A DNA stretch of 64,000 nucleotides, taken from Clostridiales bacterium. GTDB taxonomy: Bacteria; Bacillota; Clostridia; Lachnospirales; Lachnospiraceae. The translations under genes and the position numbers were made by a program. The stretch lies in NCBI GenBank assembly GCA_019424245.1, contig JAHYZV010000003.1, positions 1 through 64,000 on the forward strand. Reading direction: 5' to 3'. The notes under the pieces were generated by a model, which was not told where the DNA came from, made no database searches, and worked only from the letters and a program-made list of their open reading frames with translations. Shown here piece after piece: positions 16,065-23,417 of this stretch (positions are counted from its first letter, which is position 1; each line of letters begins with the position of its first letter).

Positions 16065-16406
16065 ATGGCAGAAGTAATGAAAGCAATTCCTTTTACACAG
16101 TTTTCTATGGAGATGAGAAGCGGTAAGATTATTGATATTGATGATGGATTCAAAGAGCTTCTTGGATACACAGAAGATGATTTTGAGGCGGGAATTGTAT
16201 TTAAGCAGTTCGTACCAAGCGTTGAGTATGAGGAAGTAATAACAGAGTTAAGAGAAAAGTTCATAGATAAGAGATATGTAAGCTATGTACAGGAGTTTGT
16301 TGCTAAAGATGGCAAGCCTCTTAAGGTAGTTGCATTCTATAAGATTGAGAATAAGCTCTTAGCTGGACACAGAGTAATAAAGGTTAGTGCAGCCGTAATT
16401 GAATAA
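16065..16406 (+). CDS. Stand-alone PAS-domain protein
   Basis: This 113-aa protein is a single PAS-like sensory domain, recognised from GKIIDIDDGFKELLGYTEDDF and the later FVAKDGKPLKVVAFYKI strand pair. There is no kinase, cyclase or helix-turn-helix output domain, so it probably acts by protein-protein interaction or ligand binding. It starts 24 nt after valS behind AAGGAGAATAATT and ends at a hairpin 22 nt downstream, so it may be the last gene of the valS unit. No ligand can be assigned. Confidence 0.75.
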   Translation: MAEVMKAIPFTQFSMEMRSGKIIDIDDGFKELLGYTEDDFEAGIVFKQFVPSVEYEEVITELREKFIDKRYVSYVQEFVAKDGKPLKVVAFYKIENKLLAGHRVIKVSAAVIE

Positions 16407-16427
16407 GCACATTTAAAGTATAATAAA

Positions 16428-16475
16428 ACCTCCACTGGTTCATAATAGATTTATGAATAAGTGGAGGTCTTTTTA
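16428..16475 (+). terminator. Hairpin that ends the PAS gene and buries the next ribosome binding site
   Basis: ACCTCCACT (16428-16436) pairs perfectly with AGTGGAGGT (16460-16468), followed by CTTTTTA. The 3' arm contains GGAGGT, 6 nt from the ATG of the following 50-aa ORF. It can act as a terminator or as a translational switch. Confidence 0.75.
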
Positions 16476-16627
16476 TGTTAGAAGATGGAATAAAGAAAAA
16501 GCTGACAGCAAGATTATTGGCTTTGGTGGTTATTATAAGCATGATATCAGCACTGACAGGGTGCAATGAGCCTGAAGAGCAGGAAAACGGTGTAACACTT
16601 GTTTATGGACAATATAATCAAAAGTGA
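16475..16627 (+). CDS. Putative 50-aa lipoprotein (small ORF)
   Basis: This is a short ORF with a perfect GGAGGT site 6 nt before its ATG. The product is 50 aa. A charged N-terminus (MLEDGIKKKLTAR) is followed by a hydrophobic core and the lipobox ALTGC, with the lipidated Cys at residue 30, then a 20-residue acidic tail. It would be processed by lipoprotein signal peptidase and anchored on the outer face of the membrane. It could be a genuine small lipoprotein, a source of a signal-peptide-derived peptide, or the remnant of a truncated solute-binding lipoprotein. The lipobox and ribosome site support translation; function is unknown. Confidence 0.5.
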   Translation: MLEDGIKKKLTARLLALVVIISMISALTGCNEPEEQENGVTLVYGQYNQK

Positions 16628-16644
16628 CTTTTTTGTGACCTTTA

Positions 16645-16673
16645 TTGTAAATAAATACCCAGTCTGATATAAT
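16645..16673 (+). promoter_or_regulatory. Promoter of nadE
   Basis: TTGTAA (16645-16650) and TATAAT (16668-16673, with TGA extension) are separated by 17 bp. The predicted transcript start near 16680 excludes the ATG at 16678 as the nadE start. Confidence 0.75.
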
Positions 16674-16716
16674 TTTAATGTTTGACGAAAAGACATATAT
16701 TGAAAGAGAGGGCAAA

Positions 16717-18657
16717 TTGAAAGACGGATATATAAGAGCAGCAGCCATGACACCGAAGATTAAAGTGGCTGACTGTGAGTATAATATAGAGAATATCAAG
16801 TTGCTTATGAGTGAGGCTCATAAGAAGGATACTGCAATAGCTGTTTTTCCAGAAATGTGCATTACAGGTTATACGTGTAATGATTTATTCTTACATGACA
16901 GACTTCTTAATGCGGCTATTCAGGGACTTGTGGATATTAAGAAATATTCTGAAACAACACCAGGGATGATAAACTTTGTCGGACTTCCGTATGAAATGAA
17001 CGGAAAACTGTACAATGTTGTTGCAGGTATTATGAATGGATGTATTCTTGGCATGGTTCCTAAAATGTATCTTCCTAATTATGGGGAATTCTATGAAAGA
17101 AGACAGTTTACACCTGGATTTAATGAATGTGTATATGTGGATGTTGATGGTGAAGAGGTTCCCTTTGGAAGTGAATTATTATTTACATTTGATAATAACA
17201 GAAAAGTTAAGATTGGCGTTGAGATATGTGAGGATCTGTGGACACCACAGCCGCCAAGCATAAAGCATGCTATGAATGGTGCAACTATTATTGTAAATGC
17301 ATCGGCAAGCAATGAAACTATTGGCAAAGATACATATAGGAAACAGCTTGTTTCAGGGCAGTCTGCAAGACTTGTGTGCGGATATGTGTACTCAAGTGCT
17401 GGAGGAGGAGAATCTACCCAGGATATTGTGTTCTCAGCACATAACCTTATATGTGAGAATGGTTCTACACTTGCAGAGGCACATAAATTTGCTGATGAAT
17501 CGGTATATGCAGATATTGATGTAGAGAGAATATGCTCTGAGCGAAGAAGAATGAGTACATATGCAGTTGATGAGAACAGCACATATACAGAGGTGCAGGC
17601 ACAGAATCTTATCAATAAAGAACTAGAGCTTATAAGATATTTTGATAAAGCTCCTTTTGTACCTTCTGACAAGAAGGAAAGAGATTCAAGATGTGAGGAA
17701 ATTCTTAATATCCAGTCATATGGACTCAAGAAGAGACTTGAACATACGAATTGTAAAAATGCAGTAATTGGAATATCGGGCGGACTTGACTCTACACTGG
17801 CACTTCTTGTGACTGTAAGGGCATTTGATCTGTGCGGCTTTGACAGAAGCGGAATTCATTGTATTACAATGCCTTGTTTTGGCACAACAGACAGAACATA
17901 TAACAATGCTGTCAAGCTTACTAAGCAACTTGGCTGTTCACTCCGTGAAATCAATATCATGAAGGCTGTAAGACAGCATTTTGAAGATATCGGACATGAT
18001 GAGAATAATCACAATGTGACTTACGAGAATGGTCAGGCAAGAGAGAGAACACAGATACTTATGGATATTGCCAACCAGACTAACGGCATGGTGATTGGAA
18101 CAGGCGATATGTCAGAACTGGCACTTGGATGGGCAACATACAATGGCGACCATATGTCTATGTATGGAGTTAATGCATCAGTACCTAAGACACTTGTAAG
18201 ACATCTTGTGCAATTCTATGCTGATACCTGTGGCAATGAAGATTTGTCGGCAGTACTTAATGATGTGCTTGATACTCCGGTTAGTCCTGAACTTCTTCCT
18301 CCTAAGGAAGATGGCACTATTGCACAGAAGACTGAGGATTTAGTAGGGCCATATGAGCTGCATGATTTTTTCATGTATCATATGTTAAGATTCGGTGCAG
18401 AGCCTGAGAAGATATTCAGAATTGCAAAGCACGCATTTGCAGGGGAATATGATGATAAGACTATCTATAAGTGGTTAAGAACGTTCACATGGAGATTTTT
18501 TGCGCAGCAGTTTAAGCGCTCGTGTCTGCCGGATGGACCAAAGGTCGGTTCAGTTGCAGTATCGCCAAGAGGTGATTTAAGAATGCCAAGTGATGCAAGT
18601 TCACATGAGTGGATGAAGCAGTTAGACAGAATTAAAGAAATTAATGGATATGAATAG
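16717..18657 (+). CDS. nadE: Glutamine-dependent NAD+ synthetase
   Basis: NadE amidates nicotinic acid adenine dinucleotide to NAD+. This is the long, glutamine-hydrolysing form (646 aa from 16717). The N-terminal nitrilase-type amidase domain shows the Glu/Lys/Cys triad regions (FPEMCITGY, PKMYLPNYGEFYE, VEICEDLW). The C-terminal synthetase domain has the SGGLDSTLAL P-loop and GTGDMSELALGW. An ATG at 16678 in the same frame precedes the likely transcript start, so I favour the TTG at 16717, which has GAGAGGG upstream and matches the usual N-terminus (KDGYIRAAAMTP). It is followed after 10 nt by the foldase gene. Confidence 0.93.
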   Translation: MKDGYIRAAAMTPKIKVADCEYNIENIKLLMSEAHKKDTAIAVFPEMCITGYTCNDLFLHDRLLNAAIQGLVDIKKYSETTPGMINFVGLPYEMNGKLYNVVAGIMNGCILGMVPKMYLPNYGEFYERRQFTPGFNECVYVDVDGEEVPFGSELLFTFDNNRKVKIGVEICEDLWTPQPPSIKHAMNGATIIVNASASNETIGKDTYRKQLVSGQSARLVCGYVYSSAGGGESTQDIVFSAHNLICENGSTLAEAHKFADESVYADIDVERICSERRRMSTYAVDENSTYTEVQAQNLINKELELIRYFDKAPFVPSDKKERDSRCEEILNIQSYGLKKRLEHTNCKNAVIGISGGLDSTLALLVTVRAFDLCGFDRSGIHCITMPCFGTTDRTYNNAVKLTKQLGCSLREINIMKAVRQHFEDIGHDENNHNVTYENGQARERTQILMDIANQTNGMVIGTGDMSELALGWATYNGDHMSMYGVNASVPKTLVRHLVQFYADTCGNEDLSAVLNDVLDTPVSPELLPPKEDGTIAQKTEDLVGPYELHDFFMYHMLRFGAEPEKIFRIAKHAFAGEYDDKTIYKWLRTFTWRFFAQQFKRSCLPDGPKVGSVAVSPRGDLRMPSDASSHEWMKQLDRIKEINGYE

Positions 18658-18667
18658 GGAGGACATT

Positions 18668-19837
18668 ATGACTGATAATAACGCAGCATCAGATAAAGAG
18701 AAGGTAGTTACTAAATACGACCGTAAGATGCAGAAAAGAAAAGAAGAGGCAAGAAAAGAAGCTAAGAGAAGATTTATTACTAAATGGGTGTGTATTGCGG
18801 TTCTTGCAGGTGTAATACTTGGAAGCGGCACAGCTATTGGGCTTAAGCTTAACAGTATTTATAATGATTATATTGAAGTAGATAATGATAAGATAAGCCA
18901 GATTGAGTTTGATTTTTATTATGGAATAGCTAAGACTAACAGTCTTAACACAACTTTATATGGTTCTATGACATATGGTGATTATTACACATCTTATATG
19001 GGATATAAGACAAGCCAGTCAGATAAGAGCCAGGAATATTCAACAGATTATACATGGTATGATTTCTTTGCTAATTCTGCAGTATCAACTATTAAAGAAA
19101 CTAAAGCTTTATTAAAGGATGCAGATGCTAACGGATTCACATATGACAATGAAGATGCAGATTATGATGAGTTTATAGGTAAGCTTAAGGATGCGGCTAA
19201 TAAAGCTGATACATCATATTCAGATTATCTTAAGCAGATGTTTGGTAAGAGAGCTACAGAAAAGAGAGTTAAAGAATTCTTAAAATATTATCTTAAGAGT
19301 ACAGCATATCAGGAGAAGTTAACAGAAACTCTTGCAGCATCGGATTCAGAAGTGAGTGCATATTACGAGGACAATAAGGATACATATGATAAGTTTGAAT
19401 ATAGAATGTTTAAAGTTAAGGCTGAAAGTTCAGATTCGTCAGATATGGCAAATGCTAAAGAAACAGCTAATTCTTTTGCGTCAGGCGTAAGCAGTGAACT
19501 TGATTTCATTAACCAGTGCAGGAAATTCGCAGAAGCAGGCGATGATACTTATGCGGATGATGCAGCTTCCTTAGTTACAGAAACTAAGAAGAGCAATATT
19601 GAGGAAGCATGTGCAGACTGGATTGCTTCTTCAGACAGAAAAGAGGGCGACCTTACAGTTATTGAAGATGATGATAATACATGTTTCTATATTGTATATT
19701 ACATAAGCAGATCATATGATGGTTCAGATGATGACGCAATCAAGTCAACACTTCTTAACCAGAAATATTCTGAATATATCAAGAAATATACTGATGAATA
19801 CAGCGTTAATGTAAAGAAGAGATTTTCATATAAGTAG
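18668..19837 (+). CDS. Membrane-anchored PrsA/SurA-like foldase
   Basis: This 389-aa protein has a basic cytoplasmic N-terminus (about 40 residues), one membrane segment (WVCIAVLAGVILGSGTAIGL) and a long extracytoplasmic part. The C-terminal region has the SurA/PrsA-type helical N-domain layout (DYLKQMFGKRATEKRVKEFL) followed by a divergent parvulin-like stretch (YYEDNKDTYDKFEYRMF). This suggests a chaperone for secreted proteins. No lipobox is seen, so it is a signal-anchor version rather than the lipoprotein PrsA. The start at 18668 follows GGGAGGACATT; an upstream ATG overlaps nadE. The parvulin part is weak, so isomerase activity is uncertain. Confidence 0.7.
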   Translation: MTDNNAASDKEKVVTKYDRKMQKRKEEARKEAKRRFITKWVCIAVLAGVILGSGTAIGLKLNSIYNDYIEVDNDKISQIEFDFYYGIAKTNSLNTTLYGSMTYGDYYTSYMGYKTSQSDKSQEYSTDYTWYDFFANSAVSTIKETKALLKDADANGFTYDNEDADYDEFIGKLKDAANKADTSYSDYLKQMFGKRATEKRVKEFLKYYLKSTAYQEKLTETLAASDSEVSAYYEDNKDTYDKFEYRMFKVKAESSDSSDMANAKETANSFASGVSSELDFINQCRKFAEAGDDTYADDAASLVTETKKSNIEEACADWIASSDRKEGDLTVIEDDDNTCFYIVYYISRSYDGSDDDAIKSTLLNQKYSEYIKKYTDEYSVNVKKRFSYK

Positions 19838-19863
19838 TACATAAATCCGGAGGAGAGTTATCC

Positions 19864-20514
19864 ATGTTAGATCTTAGTAACTGCCGGTGTATCATATTCG
19901 ACCTTGACGGAACTATACTTGATTCAACACAGGTATGGGCTAAGGTCGACATGGATTTTCTGGGCAGAAGAGGAATTCCTGTATCTAAGGAATATATGCA
20001 GGAGATTAAGACACATACATTTGAATCCGGTTCGGTATATACTAAGGAAAAGTATAATCTGCCGGAATCTACAGAAGAAATCATGAAAGAATGGTATGAT
20101 GCAGCATGTAAGGCATACATTGACAAGGTGGTGTTAAAGCCGTATGCGAAAACTTTTATAGAACAAATGCATAATAATGGTCTTAAGATTGTTTCGGCAA
20201 CATCATCAGACAGGGCACTTTTTGAGCCATGCTTAAGACGTAACGGAATATATGGTTTCTTTGATGCATTTACACAGACAAATGAAGTGCCGAGAGGAAA
20301 GAAATTCCCGGATGTATATATGAAAGCAGCCGGCAAAGCAGGGTGCAGTGTGAATGAATGTATTGTGTTTGAAGATGTATTGTCGGCTGCACAGGGAGCC
20401 AAGAGCGGTGGCTTTACTGTTGTGGCTGTATATGATGAGGCTTCAGCTGATGACTGGCCGGATATTTGTCGGATAGCCGATTACAATATCAGAAGTTACA
20501 GTGAATTAATGTGA
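19864..20514 (+). CDS. HAD-superfamily hydrolase, beta-phosphoglucomutase-like
   Basis: This 216-aa haloacid dehalogenase-type phosphatase has motif I IIFDLDGTILDS (nucleophile and acid/base aspartates), motif II in VSATSSD, the conserved lysine in PRGKKFPDVY, and motif IV FEDV. A helical cap follows motif I, as in subfamily IA sugar-phosphate phosphatases and phosphomutases. The substrate is unknown. Ribosome site GGAGGAGAG lies 8 nt upstream. It is followed closely by a second, distinct HAD gene. Confidence 0.85.
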   Translation: MLDLSNCRCIIFDLDGTILDSTQVWAKVDMDFLGRRGIPVSKEYMQEIKTHTFESGSVYTKEKYNLPESTEEIMKEWYDAACKAYIDKVVLKPYAKTFIEQMHNNGLKIVSATSSDRALFEPCLRRNGIYGFFDAFTQTNEVPRGKKFPDVYMKAAGKAGCSVNECIVFEDVLSAAQGAKSGGFTVVAVYDEASADDWPDICRIADYNIRSYSELM

Positions 20515-20527
20515 TAATGGAGAAAAT

Positions 20528-21214
20528 ATGAGTAAGAGATATATATTATTTGACCTTGATGGAACAATTACAGATTCAAGCGAGGGAATTACCAAAAGTG
20601 TGCAGCATGCACTTAAGAAACTTGGAATAGAAGAAAATGACCAGGCGATGCTTCGAAGATTCATAGGTCCTCCTCTTGATGAAAGCTTTGAAAAATTCTA
20701 TGGATTTGACAAAGAAAAAGCTCTAAAGGCAGTCGATTATTATCGTGAAAGATATTCTGATAAGGGAATATATGAAAATGTTCTTTTTGACGGAATAGCA
20801 GATATGCTTGAAGGATTAAAGAGAGATGGATATATAATTGCACTTGCTACATGTAAGCCTGAGATATATGTTCCAAGAATATTAGAGTACTTTGATGTTG
20901 ATAAGTATTTTGATGTTGCTGTTGGAAGTGAATTAGAAGGTGGAGAACGCAGACATAAGAACCAGGTTATTGATGAAGTGTTTGTAAGGCTTGCTGCTGC
21001 CGGACTTGCGGACGCTGGCAATCTGTCAGAAACAAAGTCACAGTCTATTATGATTGGTGACAGAAAAGACGATATATTAGGTGCTAAAGCTTCTGGAATT
21101 GATTCTATGGGAGTAAGATATGGCTTTGCAGAAGAACAGGAGCTTGAGATGGCAGGAGCAGATTATATTGTTGAAACTGTAGAGGACATAAGGAAAAAAC
21201 TAAAGACATTATAA
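20528..21214 (+). CDS. HAD-superfamily hydrolase, phosphoglycolate phosphatase-like
   Basis: This 228-aa subfamily IA HAD phosphatase carries LFDLDGTITDSSEGI (motif I), ALATCKPEIYVPRILE (motif II region), HKNQVIDEV with the conserved lysine, and MIGDRKDDILGAKASGIDSMGVRYG (motif IV), which is close to Gph/PpaX-type enzymes. The likely role is dephosphorylating a small phosphorylated metabolite. It lies 13 nt after the other HAD gene with only modest similarity to it, so this is an adjacent pair rather than a recent duplication. Confidence 0.87.
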   Translation: MSKRYILFDLDGTITDSSEGITKSVQHALKKLGIEENDQAMLRRFIGPPLDESFEKFYGFDKEKALKAVDYYRERYSDKGIYENVLFDGIADMLEGLKRDGYIIALATCKPEIYVPRILEYFDVDKYFDVAVGSELEGGERRHKNQVIDEVFVRLAAAGLADAGNLSETKSQSIMIGDRKDDILGAKASGIDSMGVRYGFAEEQELEMAGADYIVETVEDIRKKLKTL

Positions 21215-21252
21215 TCGTTTCTAAGATTAATAATATACGGGAGGAAAACACA

Positions 21253-21681
21253 ATGAAAAAATTCATTCACGAATTTAAAGAATTTGCTTTGAAAGGAAAT
21301 GTTATGAATCTGGCAGTCGGTGTTATTATCGGTGCTGCATTTCAGAGCATTGTAACAGCACTTACAAGCAGTTTTATTAATCCGCTTATTGCAGTGGTTA
21401 CAGGTGGCACTAATGGAGAAGGCGTTACTGTTGGTGGTACATTTACAATAAGAGGAGTTGTGTTTGATTATGGTTCATTCATAACAGCAGTTATTAACTT
21501 CCTTATTATGGCATTTGTTCTGTTCCTTTTAGTTAAAGCAATGAACAAGATGATGAGCTTAGGTAAGAAGAAAGAAGAACCGGCTCCAACTACAAAGGAT
21601 TGTCCATACTGCTTCAGCAAGATATCTGTTAAGGCAACAAGATGTCCTTTCTGTACAACAGAATTAGTAGATAAGAAATAA
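21253..21681 (+). CDS. mscL: Large-conductance mechanosensitive channel with C-terminal zinc ribbon
   Basis: MscL opens under membrane tension to release solutes during hypo-osmotic shock. The N-terminal amphipathic helix and first pore helix are clear (FKEFALKGNVMNLAVGVIIGAAFQ), and the second helix lies at about residues 75-97. Unusually, the C-terminal helix is followed by a zinc-ribbon-like tail with two CxxC pairs (CPYCF and CPFCT, residues about 118-138). The core length is normal; the tail adds about 30 aa. It is preceded by GGGAGGAAA and followed by a strong hairpin. Confidence 0.93.
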   Translation: MKKFIHEFKEFALKGNVMNLAVGVIIGAAFQSIVTALTSSFINPLIAVVTGGTNGEGVTVGGTFTIRGVVFDYGSFITAVINFLIMAFVLFLLVKAMNKMMSLGKKKEEPAPTTKDCPYCFSKISVKATRCPFCTTELVDKK

Positions 21682-21728
21682 AATAAAGCCATATATGCAG
21701 GTCTCCCAACTGCATATATGGCTTTATT
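21682..21728 (+). terminator. Perfect 19-bp hairpin after mscL
   Basis: Positions 21682-21700 and 21710-21728 are perfectly complementary around a 9-nt loop. The arm ends GGCTTTATT, a weak T-tract. It is probably the mscL terminator and could work in both directions. Confidence 0.7.
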
Positions 21729-21740
21729 CATGTTTTTCAT

Positions 21741-21860
21741 AAATGGATGTATCCCAAAACCTGTGTTCACGTCCAATTCACAGGTGTGTAACTAAAGTAC
21801 AATGCTATAGTACTATTTTGCTATTGAATGTGCTTCCCCCTTTTAGTGGGGGATTTTATT
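21741..21860 (+). other. Multi-hairpin non-coding stretch before the purine permease
   Basis: Three hairpins follow each other: ACCTGTG/CACAGGT (21759-21765 with 21779-21785), AGTAC/GTACT (21796-21800 with 21810-21814), and CCCCC/GGGGG (21836-21840 with 21848-21852) followed by ATTTTATT. The last looks like an intrinsic terminator. The layout resembles an attenuator leader or a decayed mobile element end. I see none of the conserved loop sequences of a purine riboswitch. Confidence 0.4.
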
Positions 21861-21960
21861 AGAAAAGATATATGTCTAATAAAAAAGTTATCGTAAAATT
21901 GAGAAGAATATGTTAATATTATTAAGTATTTTTAATATTTATAAAATTATGGAGGTTGAA

Positions 21961-23316
21961 ATGGACAAATTGTTCAAACTTAAGGAAAACAACACCAGTG
22001 TAAGAACTGAGGTTGTAGCTGGAATTACAACATTTATGACAATGGCTTATATTCTGGCTGTTAATCCATCTATCCTGTCAGCATCAGGAATGGATTCTAA
22101 TGCAATTCTTATGGCGACTGCAATAGCATCTGCTATAGGTTGTTTTGCAATGGCTTTCCTTGCTAATTATCCTTTTGCGCTTGCTCCAGGACTTGGACTT
22201 AACGCTTACTTCGCATATACAGTATGTGGAAGCATGGGATATAGCTGGAAGGTAGCACTTTTTGCTGTATTTGTAGAAGGTCTTGTATTCATTGTGCTTT
22301 CACTTACTAATGTTCGTGAAGCTATATTTAATGCAATTCCTACAACATTAAAGAAGGGCGTATCAGTAGGTATCGGTCTTTTTGTAGCATTTATCGGACT
22401 TCAGGGTGCTAATCTTGTTGTTGCAAGCACATCAACTAAGGTTACAGTTGTTAATTTCAGAACAGATTTTAACACAGTAGGAATTGGCGCTTTACTTGCT
22501 GTTATCGGTACATTTATCATTGCTATTCTTTATGTAAAGCATGTTAAGGGTTCTATCCTTATCGGTATCGTTGCGACATGGGTACTTGGTATTATCTGCC
22601 AGCTTACAGGACTTTATAAGGTTGATGCCGCAGCAGGATTCTATTCACTTATTCCTTCATGGAGAAGCTTTGATATCACAGCTATCAGTCAGACATTTGG
22701 ACAGTGCTTTAACCTTAAGGGTCTTAATATTAATATATTAGATTTTATTGTTATTATGTGCTCATTCCTTTTTGTTGACATGTTTGATACACTTGGAACA
22801 CTTATCGGTGTTGCCAATAAGGCTAAAATGCTTGATGAAAACGGAAGACTTCCTAGAATTAAGCAGGCTCTTTTAGCTGATGCTATCGCAACAAGTGCAG
22901 GTGCCATCCTTGGTACTTCTACAACAACAACATTTGTTGAGAGTTCATCAGGTGTTGCAGAAGGCGGAAGAACAGGACTTTCTTCAGTTGTAACAGGTTT
23001 CTTATTCCTTATTGCAATTATATTTGCACCTGTATTTACTACAATTCCTGGCTTTGCAACAGCTCCGGCACTTATTTTTGTAGGATTCCTTATGGTAAGT
23101 GCAGTTGTTGAAATTGATTTCAACGATTTAACAGAAAGTATACCGGCTTACCTCTGCCTTATCTGTATGCCACTTATGTACAGCATTTCAGAAGGTATTG
23201 CAGTTGGTGTTATTTCGTATGTTATTGTTAATCTTGTTGCTGGAAAGGCTAAGAAGATTACTCCACTTATGTACGTGCTTGCATTGCTGTTCATATTGAA
23301 GTATATTTTCCTTTAA
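21961..23316 (+). CDS. Purine (hypoxanthine/guanine or adenine) permease, PbuG/AzgA type
   Basis: This 451-aa protein of about 12-14 membrane helices belongs to the AzgA-like nucleobase-cation symporter 2 branch. Characteristic motifs are RTEVVAGITTFMTMAYILAVNP at the N-terminus, LAPGLGLNAYF, DMFDTLGTLIGVANKA and TTTTFVESSSGVAEGGRTGL. It imports purine bases with protons for salvage. The start follows GGAGGTTGAA; the frame continues 17 codons upstream without a better site. It stands alone between a multi-hairpin leader and a terminator. Guanine/hypoxanthine versus adenine preference cannot be decided. Confidence 0.92.
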   Translation: MDKLFKLKENNTSVRTEVVAGITTFMTMAYILAVNPSILSASGMDSNAILMATAIASAIGCFAMAFLANYPFALAPGLGLNAYFAYTVCGSMGYSWKVALFAVFVEGLVFIVLSLTNVREAIFNAIPTTLKKGVSVGIGLFVAFIGLQGANLVVASTSTKVTVVNFRTDFNTVGIGALLAVIGTFIIAILYVKHVKGSILIGIVATWVLGIICQLTGLYKVDAAAGFYSLIPSWRSFDITAISQTFGQCFNLKGLNINILDFIVIMCSFLFVDMFDTLGTLIGVANKAKMLDENGRLPRIKQALLADAIATSAGAILGTSTTTTFVESSSGVAEGGRTGLSSVVTGFLFLIAIIFAPVFTTIPGFATAPALIFVGFLMVSAVVEIDFNDLTESIPAYLCLICMPLMYSISEGIAVGVISYVIVNLVAGKAKKITPLMYVLALLFILKYIFL

Positions 23317-23354
23317 TTTTTAGTGCAAATTAAACTTAATAATGATACAATTTT

Positions 23355-23385
23355 GGAGTCACTTATATAAGGTGGCTCCTTTTTT
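23355..23385 (+). terminator. Intrinsic terminator of the purine permease gene
   Basis: GGAGTCACTT pairs with AAGGTGGCTCC (one G-T pair), followed by six T. Confidence 0.87.
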
Positions 23386-23417
23386 AAGTTGAATGTTAAA
23401 AGATAAGGGGACTGGGC

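Noticed and set aside
21741..21960. Purine riboswitch before the permease
   Set aside because: The conserved junction and loop sequences of the purine aptamer are not present; only unrelated hairpins are seen.
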